Of a DNA stretch of 64,000 bases, positions 8,930 through 19,900 are shown in pieces. Made by a program: the position numbers and the translations under genes. Below the pieces are notes generated by a model. The model saw nothing but the letters and a program-made list of their open reading frames with translations, did no database searches and was not told the DNA's origin. The stretch comes from JAOAPY01 sp038237475 (GTDB lineage: Bacteria; Acidobacteriota; Blastocatellia; Pyrinomonadales; Pyrinomonadaceae). The stretch lies in the NCBI GenBank assembly GCA_038237475.1, contig JBBRYS010000009.1:1-64000 (forward strand), read 5' to 3'. Within the stretch, counting starts at the first letter, position 1. Each line of letters begins with the position of its first letter.

Positions 8930-9538
8930 TTAAGGCGCTCTGCGTATTTTCAAGCTAATGGCAAGCAGGACGCAACTTCCGCGAAGCTTAAATCGCAGCA
9001 TCTTTCCTGTCGCAGTGTACGGCAACTCGACGACTAATACCCAGTCACGATTCATCGTCACCGAATCCCACCTGCGTCAGCGGGTGGATGGTTCAATTCC
9101 AAGTTAACAGTTCACGTATGAGTACGCACTTCATCAGGTTGGAGCACCCTTGACATGGGTGTGAGCATTCAAAGTTCAGCTTGTACTTGGGTCGCCGTGC
9201 TCGAGGTCGGGCTCTGCAATACTCTTCGGACAGACGCAGGGAATGCATTGCGTCATTGGGAAATTCCTGGTGGTATACGTATGGATTAGCACTATCCACG
9301 TTAGGTTGGACCTGAACTATCCACCAGCTGACGCAGGTAGGATTCGCTGACGATGATTGAACAGCATCACCACTCGCTCAGGTTCGATTCCACTTTCCAC
9401 CCAACCTGCGCCACTTGCATTGCTGCGGCCCGAAACTCGCCATAGGAAATTCGCCATGCCAGAAAAGCGCTGCCCCAAAGAGGGGATGATGGCAGCTTCA
9501 CCAGTCAGGCAAATCTCGGGAGAGAACATTATGCCCAA
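8930..9538 (-). pseudogene. remnant of an acyl-CoA (benzoate-CoA-type) ligase gene
   Basis: Two pieces of an AMP-forming ligase remain. The C-terminal end (8930-9034) reads VVELPYTATGKMLRFKLR, the conserved last motif with its catalytic lysine, then runs to a TAA at 8930-8932. The N-terminal piece (about 9357-9480) reads WRISYGEFRAAAMQVAQV in one frame and then VESGIEPERVVMLFN in another, so a frameshift lies near 9395-9405. The roughly 350 residues normally between these pieces are absent. In their place is a 305-bp element with 57-bp inverted repeats (9052-9356). The start cannot be fixed. The PATGK-type ending resembles benzoate or 4-hydroxybenzoate CoA ligases, but the exact subfamily is uncertain. 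Confidence 0.75.
9052..9356. mobile_element. 305-bp element with 57-bp terminal inverted repeats (MITE-like)
   Basis: Bases 9052-9108 and 9300-9356 are inverted copies with 49 of 57 positions matching by hand alignment; the core shared by both is GCTGACGCAGGT. About 190 bp lie between them, with no convincing gene. The element sits exactly where the ligase remnant is interrupted. No transposase or clear target duplication is visible. It may be a non-autonomous insertion (MITE-like), or inverted duplication of ligase-derived sequence left by a rearrangement, since the arms are read within the ligase frames on both sides. Confidence 0.55.
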
Positions 9539-9712
9539 CGAGACAAAGCCGATTGCGCCTGCCTGCTGACAAAATAGCTTTAAGGCCAGTTGAAGTCTAT
9601 GCTACCAGTATTCAGAAAACGGAAAACAGAAGTAATACTTTCAATGGCCATCAATGGATAGTCGAGCGATTTTTAAGTAGCCCCAAACAAGAATCGAGAT
9701 TCGCCATCGCCT

Positions 9713-12700
9713 ATGGAATTTTTGATTGCACTCGGAATCGTCCTCGCGGTGATCACCCTGCTTGGACACGGTATCTGGATCCTCCTGCGCTATATCATTC
9801 GCCACATATTGGATTTAACGCCGGCTGTTAAGGTGATTCAGCGTCCTGAAATTGTCTACTGCACTCGATGTCAAGCTGAGCTAGGCACGCACGTCACCCT
9901 CTGTGCGCAATGCGGCACTGCCAGACCATCCAGCATCACTCTCGAGTTGCTGAAGGATTTGGCTGCGACCAGGAGGCAACTCGAACGCCTTCGAGATGCT
10001 GGAACCATCGAACTCGATGTCTACGAAGACCTCACTGCGAAGATTCAATTCGAAAAGACCAGATTAGAGAATCGTGAGGCTGCGGTTGCAGCACCGGGAA
10101 TCCAGCAGCCCGAGATAGCGAGACCGCAACCGCCATCCGTCACCAAACCGAGCGGAGAAATAACCAATTCCTGGGCGCAACCCTCTGTCGTCACAGATTC
10201 AGAAATATCAACCGAATTGTTCGCCAAAGATGTCAGTGCCATTCGATTAGAACCCGAGAGTTCTCCGGGCTCTGACGTGCCTGTCATCTCCACACGAGTA
10301 CCACTTCCCGCGCCGGCTGTAGCCGAGCCGAAGAAACCTTTCACAGAAGTACTCGCGGCTTTCATGGAGCAGAGCAATATTCGCTGGGGCGAGATCATCG
10401 GCGGCTTGCTGATCATTGGCTGTTCCACCGCTCTCGTCGTGAGTCTCTGGGCCGAAATCTCAAGTATCCCCGTGCTTAAGTTTCTCATCTTCACCGGAGT
10501 AACAGCGGCCCTGTTTGGAGTTGGTCTCTACACGGAACATCGCTGGAAACTGCCAACTACCAGCCGCGGAATTTTGACGATTGCGACATTGCTGGTGCCC
10601 TTGAACTTTCTGGCGATTGCCGCGGTATCAAGCGGCGCGGCCCCGCAAGGCGTGCTGGTGCTTGGCAGCGAGTTCATCGCGCCGGCCCTCTTTCTTTGCC
10701 TCGTCTATTTTGCTGGTCGAGTGATCACTCCCAGGTGGCCTCACTTACTGGCGGCCGGGGTGCTGGGCTCGTCCGTAGGCCAGTTGCTGATTCGGCATTT
10801 CGCTTCGGTAGACAATTCTCCCGAGGTGCTGCTGGGGCTGGGAGCGTTTCCGGTCATTTGCTATGTGGCAGCCGTGGGTTGGATGCTGTGGATCGCGCTC
10901 GCAGACCGCGAGATCGACGAGAGCGAAACGATAGCGATCTTTATCACGCTCGGTGCGCTTACGTTTGCGGCGGTGTTGCCGTTTGGACTTTTGCTTTACA
11001 AGAGTGGGCCCGTCTCGATGACGATGATGTATCTGGCCCCCTTAGTGACACTGGGCGGGATACCAATGCTCGCGTGCGGAACGCTGCTGTGGAAGCGTGT
11101 TTCCAGGAAAGATCTGGTGGCTTCGCGAACCGCAGGCACCAGCATGGCCCTTCTCGGAGTCCTGGTTGTTTTCTCAGGCATGGTCCTGGCCTGGCCCAAT
11201 CCAGCCAGTATCGTACCGGCGGCGCTGCTGAACTTTGCGGTGTTGACGCTGCTCGCGGTGTTTCTGGAAATACCTCTGGCTCACGTGCCCGCGGCAATCT
11301 GTTTCTCGCTTGCTTATCTCGTTCTCTTTCACGTCTTCACGGAACACGTGCCCTGGCAAAACCTGAGAGTGGTTTCGCTGCTGCAGGTTTCGTTGGGCGT
11401 CAGCAGTGGCCAGGCACTCTCGCTAATGTTCGCGATTTTTCTCGGCACTTCGGAATGGTTGGGTGCGAGGCAGCGCAGTCGTGACGGGCGCTCCTACCTG
11501 CTGGCTGCGGCAGCGGTATCCGTTGTCAGTTTTTTGTTGCTCACAATTTATGGATTTGGACTGCCCGGAGATAAGACCCTTTTCCTTTTCTATCTACTCT
11601 ATGCGCTTGGATCTTTGTGGGTCGGCCGCCGTCATCTGATACCGAGCCTCGGCTGGGGTGGCGCAGGCTTGCTGCTGATTGCAGCCTATCAGGCGCTTGG
11701 TCCATGGCTTGAGTTTTCATTCCCCTGGCAAACAGCGTTTCTTGTGCAGTCGGCTGTTTGCACCACCATCGCGATCGCGGGCAGCAGTTATTGCGAGGCG
11801 ACCTGGAAAACTATTGTCAAGCCTCTGCATGGGGCCGCCCTGGTCAGTTCGTTAGCAGTACTCATTTGTTTACTGCAAGCCAATCCATGGGAAACCACGG
11901 GGATCCAGGCCCGCCGCGTTTTTTTACTGGCCGTCATCTGGTTGGCGCTGCTCTGGGTGAACCGCGACAAGCGATTGTTCATCCTCTTTCAGATCTCTCT
12001 TGCGGGAGCTTTGGTATTGGCCATCAAGGCGACCCTGCAGCAATACGAATGGTACGCGTATCTGCCGCATGCATTTCTGCATCCCACGGCGCTTCAGATC
12101 CAGGGAACCATGCTGGTCCTGCTGAGTTTGGCCTGGGTAAGCGTGCGTTGTCTCGCATCCCGTAATCTCAACTCTGCTGCCTCTCTCTCAAGTGAGGGCT
12201 CGCATACGCGCGGCGCTTCAGCCTCTGATTCAGATCCTAACGCAGGCTTTGGCTTCAAAGGAGAGCATTGGACCATCGCAGCCCGACGACTGCTGCAGCT
12301 GGACTACTCTTTTGATCGTCTGGTTCTCTGGGTGGTGCTCGGCGGTGACGGAGTGCTGGTGCTCTATGGTGCTTTCCCTGGGGTCAAACAGGAACTGACT
12401 GCGCTTGGCAGCGCTACATCAGTTTGGAATCTTGTTGGTTTCCCACATCAGAAAGCGCTCGGCCTCGGCTCATGGATCTTGGTTGGACTACTCGCCATCA
12501 GCATGCTGGCGAACCTGTGGGAGCGCAGACACGGTGAGTATCTACTGGGAGCTCTATTCTCCGTTCTTTTGGTGAGTCCGCTCGTCGCGGGCCGCTTGGA
12601 ATCAGAAGTTGCCACGGCCTCGGCCTGGCGTTGGTCCTCGGCGGCTCTTCTGTTGCTCGGTTCGGTGGGCTTATGGTTGCGACAACTTTGGCTTCCGGCG

Positions 12701-15700
12701 AATTTTAGCTTGTCCCTGTCTGGCGAGCGAGAAGGAGACAAGGAAGAACCCCGTACTGAAAATGGTCGAACAATAGTCCGGCGCGTAAGAATTCTCCTGC
12801 TGTCTGGCACACTCGCGCCTCTGCTGCTGCTGACTGCGTATCCGGCGCTTCGCGTTATCTACTATCTTCCGGTCCATGGGCCGGCCTCCGGCATTTTTTA
12901 TGCGCTCGGCGATCCCCTCTCTTACGGTCTGCCACTCGTCTTCGCCGCGCTGGTTCTAATCGGCTACGCCGTCCGCGAGCGTCTGGCGAACTATGCTTTT
13001 GCGGGTGGCCTGCTTTTCAATGCGACGGTGACCATGGTGTATCTGCTGTCCGTGGTTTCCGTCCACGGCGATATGGATCGAGTGGTCTCAGTCCATGTAC
13101 TGCATTTGAATGCCATCGTCGCTGCGCTTTACGCAATTGTCTGGTTGAGCTTGCGGCCACGCTGGCAGCAGAAGATGGCGGCTGAAATTGCGTCCAGAGC
13201 TGAACGCCTGCTGCGAGCGCAGTTGGTCATCGCGACAATCGCAAACGCACTGGTGCTTATTCCGGTGGCGGTCTGGATCAGCTTACAACCTGGTTGGATC
13301 GGCTCCGGGACAATCGCCGCGGGCAGCCTGACAGCCTGGCTCAGCTTTGCGCTCACCGTGATCGCATTGATTTGGTTTGGCATTGCCTACCAACGAAGAA
13401 TGCGAGTCCGGACACTTGGCGCAATTCTCCTGGGCGCAGTCGTTGTGGCCGCCTTCACGGTCGCGCGCTGGAACCCGGCAGCATGGTCAGGCTATCACGC
13501 GTTAATGATGGGTATAGCATTGGCGGCGTGGTTGATGTGCCTGGCAATGTTGCTGCCGGCACTCAACCTCCAAAAGAGACTTGGGTTTGTCTCTGCCGCA
13601 TTAGAACGTTGGGGGCGGAATCCGTTCGCCGAGGGCTGGTCACTCGAAGCTTCGCTAATCGCCGGCTGGTTCGGTGGGTTGGCTGTCTACCTGGCTTTGC
13701 GGGTCGCCTACTACGACCCGGGCGGAATCTGGTGGTCCATCGGCGCACTGCTCAGCATGACACTGCTCGGGGCAGCGCTGAATTGGCAAACGCTGCAGCG
13801 CGGTTACCTGTACGCAGCGGGTATTCTTTTCGGCACAGCGACTCACATCTATTGGAACAATCAGTGGGCAGCATTTCTCCCAGGTCCTACCCGCGCTCTT
13901 GATGTAATTGTCAGCGCCATGTGTTTGTCGAGTATCGCCTGGCTCGCGCTCGACCTGAGAGCCCGCCGGAAAACGACATCAAGCGGTTGGCTTGCGTTCC
14001 ATGATCTGGTTGCCGTGACTTCTGTGGTAGTGATGGCAGTCATTGTTCCACTTCGTCTCCTCGACTCCGCTTTTGGCTTTCATGCGAGCGAGACAGTTGG
14101 GTTCGATTGGTTGGCCATTTTTTCATTGCTGGCGTTCATGACGGCATGTGTCTGGGACGGGCAAGCGAAGTATGCCGTAGCCGGATTAGATTTGACCGGT
14201 CTGCTTGCGGTGATTCTGGCCGTGAGCGGCCTGGAACTGACGCTATCACAACTGGTCTGGAGCTTGACGATTACACTTGCACTTTATTCCCTCAGCACCG
14301 CTTTGCTTTGGCATTGGCGCGAGAGAATACGTGGAACATTGGACTCGCTGCGAATTCCGCAGCGGCTCGATCCAACAGCTGATCGATTGACGTGGCTGAG
14401 GGTTTTCAACACCTTGCTCTCACTTGCGGTAGCAGGTCTGGCTCTCATCGTCGTGTTTGATGTGGCTGATCGAATGCTGCGGCTTACCGCAGGCCTGGCC
14501 GTGGGAATGCAAGCAGCTACTTTCGCACTGAGTTCACCGAACGTTGAAAATCGGAAGAGCCGGGGCACAGCATTCGCTGCGCTTGTTTGCGGGTTGGTGG
14601 TTTTCGGATGGGCCTGGCTGGTCCCTGGCAGTAGCGGTACCTGGCTAAATCGCGCCGTAATTCTAATGGTGGAGATGTTCGGCCTGGTCGCGCTCTTTGG
14701 CCTCGAGCTGGAGAGGATATTCGCGCGCGAGCCCGCCTGGGCCAGGGCCATTCGTTCCAGCGTTCCCTGGCTAACTAGCCTGGGCATGCTTGCACTCGTC
14801 TTCGTGCTCGGCACAGAGGTCTTCTATCGGGTTGAGTTTGGCGCTGTCCGAGTCAACCCCCTGACAATGATAACCGTAGGGCTTACGCTGGCGGCCGCAT
14901 CGGGCACCTGCATCCTCTTTGCGGTCTCGTCCAAACACGATCCACTTGGTCTCTCCGAAGCCTGGCGCCAGGCGTATGTCTACGTTGCTGAGGCAATGTT
15001 GGCGCTGCTGTTCATGCATATCAGGCTGACGATGCCCTGGTTGTTTACCGGTTTCTTCGAGCGCTACTGGCCCATAGTGGTGGTGCTGCTGGCTTACGCA
15101 GGAGTGACCGCAAGTGAGTTGTTGCGCCGTCGCGGGGTGCTCGTATTGGCTCATCCGATCAAACGTACCGGAGTGTTCCTGCCACTCTTGCCCGTGGTGG
15201 GCTTTTGGTTAAGCAAGCCCGAAGTGGATTATTCAGTGCTTTTGTTCATCGTAGGAGGTCTCTATGGACTGGTCTCAATCCTGCGAAAATCGCTTATTTT
15301 TGGAATCCTGGCCGTGCTCGCCGGCAATGGTGGCTTGTGGTACTTGTGGCAGCGCACTACAGATTACGGCTTCATGCAACACCCACAGCTCTGGTTGATA
15401 CCCGTAGCCGGATCGGTATTAGTGGCTGCATATCTGAACCGTGAAGAGTTGTCGGAAGATCAAATGATCGGTATCCGTCACCTGTCGCTGATCGCGATCT
15501 ATTCATCATCGACCGCAGACATTTTTATCAACGGAGTAGCGCGTTCGCCATGGCTGCCGCTGGTGCTTGCAGCTTTATCGCTCGCCGGAGTATTTGGCGG
15601 TATCATGCTTCGTATTCGCGCCTTTCTTTTGCTCGGCTCGCTCTTTCTGCTCCTGGCAATCACCACGATGATCTACTACGCTTCGGCGAACCTGGGCTGG

Positions 15701-15826
15701 ACCTGGTTGTGGTACGTCGCGGGCATTGTTACCGGAGCCATGATCATCTTCACCTTCGCCTTGTTTGAGAAGAAGCGCGATGAGATGCTGCGACTGGTTG
15801 AGGGCTTGAAAGAATGGGATCGCTAA
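9713..15826 (+). CDS. giant zinc-ribbon polytopic membrane protein (2037 residues)
   Basis: The product opens with a hydrophobic helix (residues 1-30), then a zinc ribbon with Cys50, Cys53, Cys64 and Cys67 (YCTRC and CAQCG), a predicted coiled segment (LLKDLAATRRQLERLRDAG) and a variable linker to about 215. From KPFTEVLAAFMEQSNIRWGE onward it is almost entirely hydrophobic, with several dozen predicted membrane helices separated by short loops and a few soluble insertions. I recognise no catalytic domain. The layout resembles DUF2157/DUF2339-like multi-helix proteins, but assignment is uncertain. The unbroken frame across 6.1 kb indicates it is functional. It lies immediately downstream of the ligase remnant, and the next gene is 138 bases away. 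Confidence 0.85.
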   Translation: MEFLIALGIVLAVITLLGHGIWILLRYIIRHILDLTPAVKVIQRPEIVYCTRCQAELGTHVTLCAQCGTARPSSITLELLKDLAATRRQLERLRDAGTIELDVYEDLTAKIQFEKTRLENREAAVAAPGIQQPEIARPQPPSVTKPSGEITNSWAQPSVVTDSEISTELFAKDVSAIRLEPESSPGSDVPVISTRVPLPAPAVAEPKKPFTEVLAAFMEQSNIRWGEIIGGLLIIGCSTALVVSLWAEISSIPVLKFLIFTGVTAALFGVGLYTEHRWKLPTTSRGILTIATLLVPLNFLAIAAVSSGAAPQGVLVLGSEFIAPALFLCLVYFAGRVITPRWPHLLAAGVLGSSVGQLLIRHFASVDNSPEVLLGLGAFPVICYVAAVGWMLWIALADREIDESETIAIFITLGALTFAAVLPFGLLLYKSGPVSMTMMYLAPLVTLGGIPMLACGTLLWKRVSRKDLVASRTAGTSMALLGVLVVFSGMVLAWPNPASIVPAALLNFAVLTLLAVFLEIPLAHVPAAICFSLAYLVLFHVFTEHVPWQNLRVVSLLQVSLGVSSGQALSLMFAIFLGTSEWLGARQRSRDGRSYLLAAAAVSVVSFLLLTIYGFGLPGDKTLFLFYLLYALGSLWVGRRHLIPSLGWGGAGLLLIAAYQALGPWLEFSFPWQTAFLVQSAVCTTIAIAGSSYCEATWKTIVKPLHGAALVSSLAVLICLLQANPWETTGIQARRVFLLAVIWLALLWVNRDKRLFILFQISLAGALVLAIKATLQQYEWYAYLPHAFLHPTALQIQGTMLVLLSLAWVSVRCLASRNLNSAASLSSEGSHTRGASASDSDPNAGFGFKGEHWTIAARRLLQLDYSFDRLVLWVVLGGDGVLVLYGAFPGVKQELTALGSATSVWNLVGFPHQKALGLGSWILVGLLAISMLANLWERRHGEYLLGALFSVLLVSPLVAGRLESEVATASAWRWSSAALLLLGSVGLWLRQLWLPANFSLSLSGEREGDKEEPRTENGRTIVRRVRILLLSGTLAPLLLLTAYPALRVIYYLPVHGPASGIFYALGDPLSYGLPLVFAALVLIGYAVRERLANYAFAGGLLFNATVTMVYLLSVVSVHGDMDRVVSVHVLHLNAIVAALYAIVWLSLRPRWQQKMAAEIASRAERLLRAQLVIATIANALVLIPVAVWISLQPGWIGSGTIAAGSLTAWLSFALTVIALIWFGIAYQRRMRVRTLGAILLGAVVVAAFTVARWNPAAWSGYHALMMGIALAAWLMCLAMLLPALNLQKRLGFVSAALERWGRNPFAEGWSLEASLIAGWFGGLAVYLALRVAYYDPGGIWWSIGALLSMTLLGAALNWQTLQRGYLYAAGILFGTATHIYWNNQWAAFLPGPTRALDVIVSAMCLSSIAWLALDLRARRKTTSSGWLAFHDLVAVTSVVVMAVIVPLRLLDSAFGFHASETVGFDWLAIFSLLAFMTACVWDGQAKYAVAGLDLTGLLAVILAVSGLELTLSQLVWSLTITLALYSLSTALLWHWRERIRGTLDSLRIPQRLDPTADRLTWLRVFNTLLSLAVAGLALIVVFDVADRMLRLTAGLAVGMQAATFALSSPNVENRKSRGTAFAALVCGLVVFGWAWLVPGSSGTWLNRAVILMVEMFGLVALFGLELERIFAREPAWARAIRSSVPWLTSLGMLALVFVLGTEVFYRVEFGAVRVNPLTMITVGLTLAAASGTCILFAVSSKHDPLGLSEAWRQAYVYVAEAMLALLFMHIRLTMPWLFTGFFERYWPIVVVLLAYAGVTASELLRRRGVLVLAHPIKRTGVFLPLLPVVGFWLSKPEVDYSVLLFIVGGLYGLVSILRKSLIFGILAVLAGNGGLWYLWQRTTDYGFMQHPQLWLIPVAGSVLVAAYLNREELSEDQMIGIRHLSLIAIYSSSTADIFINGVARSPWLPLVLAALSLAGVFGGIMLRIRAFLLLGSLFLLLAITTMIYYASANLGWTWLWYVAGIVTGAMIIFTFALFEKKRDEMLRLVEGLKEWDR

Positions 15827-15964
15827 AGGAGCGTCTCAGCGTGTGGTAGGAGAGCCGGCCGGATCGACACTCAGCATGTTGCGCGACGGCTGGCGCCGGC
15901 TGCGCGAAACATTTATTGTCACAACTCAGTCAATACCTGAAATCGAGATTACCTGGGAGGAAAG

Positions 15965-16372
15965 GTGAAACAAACCAGATTTTTATTTAATCCAGCGATT
16001 GTGTTGCTCGTAGCGGCGACGCTGGCTCACGCGACGCCGCCGGAACACGAGTTCAGCGTCAGGCAGTACAATGAATTTCACGAGGTACTGCATCCGCTGC
16101 AGCATGACGCTTTGCCAAAGGGCGACTTCGCGCTCATCAGGGCCCGCTCGGGAGAATTGCTCAAGCATGGCCGGGCAATTGTTAAGCTTGGTGTGCCGCC
16201 TAAAGTGAAAGCAGAGCGCAAGGCAGAATTCAAACAGGAACTGCGCAAGTTCAATCAGGCACTGATCAGGTTCAAAGCGGATGTCAAAAAAGATAACAAC
16301 GACGAGTTGAAGGCCTCATACAGCGCGGTGCACGATTCGTTTGAAATGCTGGCTGCGCTGTTACCGAGGTAA
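15965..16372 (+). CDS. exported small helical protein
   Basis: The start is GTG at 15965, with GGGAGGAAAG just upstream. Residues 1-23 are a signal peptide ending near LAHA. The remaining 110 residues are charged and mostly alpha-helical (many Lys, Glu, Ala) with His-containing stretches (EFHEVLHPLQHD), compatible with a four-helix bundle of the cytochrome b562/c' size class. There is no CXXCH haem site, so it is not a c-type cytochrome. Metal binding through the histidines is conceivable. I do not know the family. Confidence 0.7.
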   Translation: MKQTRFLFNPAIVLLVAATLAHATPPEHEFSVRQYNEFHEVLHPLQHDALPKGDFALIRARSGELLKHGRAIVKLGVPPKVKAERKAEFKQELRKFNQALIRFKADVKKDNNDELKASYSAVHDSFEMLAALLPR

Positions 16373-16493
16373 AACATGGATTTGTTTCGATCGGTTTTTT
16401 GTACACTTACTTTGATCGAGCTTGATCGTCTCTTCAGCCACACAAACAAAAGGCACTCAAGCAATCTCAATCATTTGACAGAGGAGGTTTGAG

Positions 16494-16772
16494 ATGTCAG
16501 CAGCAGCAGGCATAGCGGCCGCAGCCGCGATCGCCAACGCAATCAAGGCCAGCGGCGTTGTGGTGCAAGTCGAACCGGAAGAGTTTTTCAAGATACTCCG
16601 CAAGTCCGCCACTCCACTCGTCATCTATGCCGAGGGTGGTTTCTTCTCGAAGAATTACCGGTACCTCACCAGCTATAAGGGCTTCGCCTTCTTCACAAAA
16701 TCTTCTCAGCCAATGCAGTTAGGCTTGGAAGTCGAAATCGTGAGAGCGGGAAAGATCTGGATCCCGCAGTAA
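16494..16772 (+). CDS. small protein of unknown function
   Basis: The 92-residue product follows a strong ribosome-binding site (GAGGAGG, 6-7 bases before ATG). An Ala-rich N-terminal segment (about residues 2-18) could be a helix or weak membrane anchor. The rest, with VEPEEFFKILRKS, LVIYAEGG and FLEVEIV-like strands, suggests a compact alpha/beta fold. I cannot assign a function. It converges on the M14 peptidase gene, with family A repeat copy 2 filling the gap. Confidence 0.65.
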   Translation: MSAAAGIAAAAAIANAIKASGVVVQVEPEEFFKILRKSATPLVIYAEGGFFSKNYRYLTSYKGFAFFTKSSQPMQLGLEVEIVRAGKIWIPQ

Positions 16773-16773
16773 A

Positions 16774-16970
16774 TTTAGCCGCGGATACACGCGGACGACG
16801 CGGATAGGAAATGGGCCGCGGAAAAGAATCCGCCACAGATAGACACGGATAAAATGGATCTGAAGAAGGTTCAGAAGACTTCTGTGTTTTTCATATCTGT
16901 TTTTTATCTGCGTTCATCTGTGGCTTACTTTTATCCTGATCCGCGCCCAGCCGCGCAAGCCGCGGCTCAA
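16774..16970. repeat. family A long palindrome, second copy
   Basis: The copy has the same modular order as 259-440: a TTAGCCGCGGATA block and a GCCACAGATAGACACGGATA block on the left, then their inverted forms (CATCTGTGGCTTA, then GCGCAAGCCGCGGCT) on the right, around a central AT-rich loop. It fills nearly the whole gap between two convergent stop codons (16772 and 16979), the same setting as the first copy. Confidence 0.8.
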
Positions 16971-16978
16971 CTTCTTCA

Positions 16979-19900
16979 TCACTTCGGATCGAGCTTCCGA
17001 CCAGCGTTAAGGTTATCGAAATTCAGGATCGCGTTGAAGACCAGGAAATAACTTCCCTTTGTCTGACCGCGCCACATGGGGTTGGTTGAGAAAAGGACTA
17101 CGTGGCCCTGTCCATACGGAGCATCGATCACAGCGGGATGCTGCGCTATCTCATCGCCACCATCCAGCAAACCTGAGACAAACAAGTCCTTTGTGTCGGC
17201 ATAGCGCAGGATAACTCTCGGACGTTGTTCGGGCGGGATAATGCCGCCGTTGTTGCGTCGCTGTTCATCAGTGATTTGGGCGGCTTGCCACGCTTCATTT
17301 GGCGCGGGTGGTTCAGGCGGATCGTTCGCAGGCCGACCCTGTGGGACATCAGGATCGTCTGCGGTGCCGCGGCCGGTAGCACGCCCCTCACGTCGCTGAC
17401 GGCCTCCGCGTCCGCCAACCACATTGCTTAGATTAAAGATTGGACCATTCATGCAGTACATCGCGAGTGAATCGCTGTAGCCATACGCAATCGGACTCGC
17501 TTCGTCGACCGTTTTCATACGCAGGATATCGCCGATAGCCTTCAGTTTCTGGGCACGCTGAATGGAAACGCCGGGTGTAAAGCCATTGGCGACGGCAAGA
17601 TCGGTCGTGTCGTCGACGGTGATGAAGAGCCCGCCTCCCTGCACAAATTTCTGCAGGTTCGCCAATCCAATCCAACCCAAGCCGGGGCGCATGTCATCGG
17701 TGGAATCAATCTTGCCGAGATTTGGCGTCAACGCAGTTGTCTTCCACGGAATAGGATTGCCATACATCGGCATGCCCGAGACGATTGCCGCCGTGCCGCG
17801 TCCAACCGGCGCGAGAATGATCACGTCAAACTTTGCTCTTAGATTGGAATCTTTGGCTGCATCCTGGGTGCTGATGTAGGTGTAAGGGACTCTTAATTGG
17901 TCGAACGCGACGCGCCACCAACCCTCATCCTGTGTGCTTAGCCAGGTGTGCATGATCGCGATGCGAGCAGTCTTAACCGGATGCGATTTCACATCGGGTG
18001 CTGTATCCGTTGCGTAAGCCTGGATACCCAGTTCGGTGACGAGACGATTCAAATCGCTGGCGACGGCTTTGCGCACGATGAACGAGCCGCGATTAAATTT
18101 ATGTCCGGCGGCTTCGAAGGGCTCTTCAGCGGCGTCGATCGAAGCGTCTCGTAATTGATAACGCAGTGTCATCAGGTTGTTGTCGGCCGTGTGATTGATG
18201 AGATAGACAGTGCCGCTGCCAATAATGCCGCCGGGTGACTTTATTTCGCCTTTGACGATTTCGGCAGATACCGTGAGAGCTTTGAGATCGGTGACCCGCA
18301 CGACTTCAACATTTCCCAACTCACCCATGGTCCAGGCCGTATCGTCGTAGATATCCTGTTGTGGATCGGTCGGGCTCCAGTATTGATAATCCAGCAGGGC
18401 ATCGGCAATGCGACTGTACGGCTGGTTCATGCGGACGATGTAGGAACCGGCAGGGAACTCGCGCTCCTCGGTCTTTTTCTCGACTTTCTTAGCATCAACC
18501 GTAGGTTCCTGTGTGGTGGTCTTAGGTTCGTCAGTGCTCTTTGCTCCCGGAACAGGTGATGCGGACGGAGATGGCTGAGCCTTGGCCTGGTCCTTCTTAT
18601 CAATAATTTTCTTTGTCTTGAGCGTTAACGTGAACGGGGCGGTCGCGCGATGAATCTCGCAGCCTTGCGCCTGCAGCGTCCGCAGTAATTCCGCTTGATT
18701 ACCCAGACGCGGATCTCCTGCCGGAAAAACATAAGCCGAGGGACCTTCATTCTTTGGTTTCTCAATGGAGCGTTTGCTCTTCAGATAGAAGTTTTTGAGA
18801 AAGAGCTTGGAGTTGTTGCTGAAGTAGAACAGCGTGGTCAACAAAGCTGACTGTTCATAATTATTGTTATTGCGCTGAGACCATTTCGCCTTCGGCAAGG
18901 GAGGATTTTGTTTGTACCAGGTGCGCTGGTATTCGTCAGGCGAGAGTGTCCGCTCAACGGTGTCGGCGCCGGCATTGCCGAACGTTTCATACAAGCGGCT
19001 GATGCCGTTATGCGTAGCGGCAATGAACATCAGGTAGCCCGGCGACCAGGTGTCAAAGTTGCCGTGCGCAAAAACCCCCGGCATGCCAAACTTGGTCATC
19101 TCGGAGACATTGTTCCAGCCGATCATCTGCCACTCGTCGGTGAGGATCGGATCTACCCAGGCGTTATAGGGTCCATCCCCAATCGTGTTGTCGTAGAGAT
19201 AGGGGACCGACTCGTGCAAATCGTGAAGCACCTGGGCCTTCCAGCCCAGGTAGGTCGTCAACACGTTGTGCGTTAATTTCAGGGACAGTCCAATGGCGTC
19301 GCGGTTGTTATCGTGGGCGACATAATGTCCCCAGTAAACAAGCGAGGGCCAATTTTCATTCGGGTGAGCCAGGTGCCAGTTGTAAACATCGACCATGCGG
19401 TTGCGGCCATCGACTTCTACCACTGGCGTAATCAGCACGACCATGTTGTCGCGGATGTTTTTGATATAGGCGCTGTCATCGACCGCCAGCCGGTAGGCCA
19501 GTTCCATGAGGGCCGTTGGAGCACCCGTCTCAGTTGAGTGAATAGTGCCGGTGATGTAATAGACAGGGAATGAGCTTGCGACCAGCTTGTCCGCCTCTTC
19601 ATCATTGAGATTGATGGTGCGCGGATCGGCGAGCTTCGACAAGCGAGCCTTGTTCTCATCCAATCTGGCGAGCAGCTTTTCAGAGGCAACGGCGACTGCG
19701 ATCATCTCGCGGCCTTCTTCCGTGGTGCCAATGGAATAGACTTTTACCCGGGGCGTCGCCTTTTCAAGCAGACGCATGTAGCGATAAACATCTTCCGCAT
19801 AGGGCAGCTTGCCCGGTGCGCCCGCAACATCGCCCAGCACCATTTTCGGTGTCGGTACGGTCGGCGAAGCCGGCAGGTAATCAGTCAGCGGCGAGTTAAA

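Noticed and set aside
9370..9400. GGTTCGATTCC resembling a tRNA T-loop
   Set aside because: No acceptor stem, D-arm or anticodon arm can be folded around it; it lies in the ligase remnant.
10696..11484. Alternative open frames inside the giant membrane protein gene
   Set aside because: They are out-of-frame shadows with arginine-rich, unstructured sequence, whereas the main frame is continuous and coherent.
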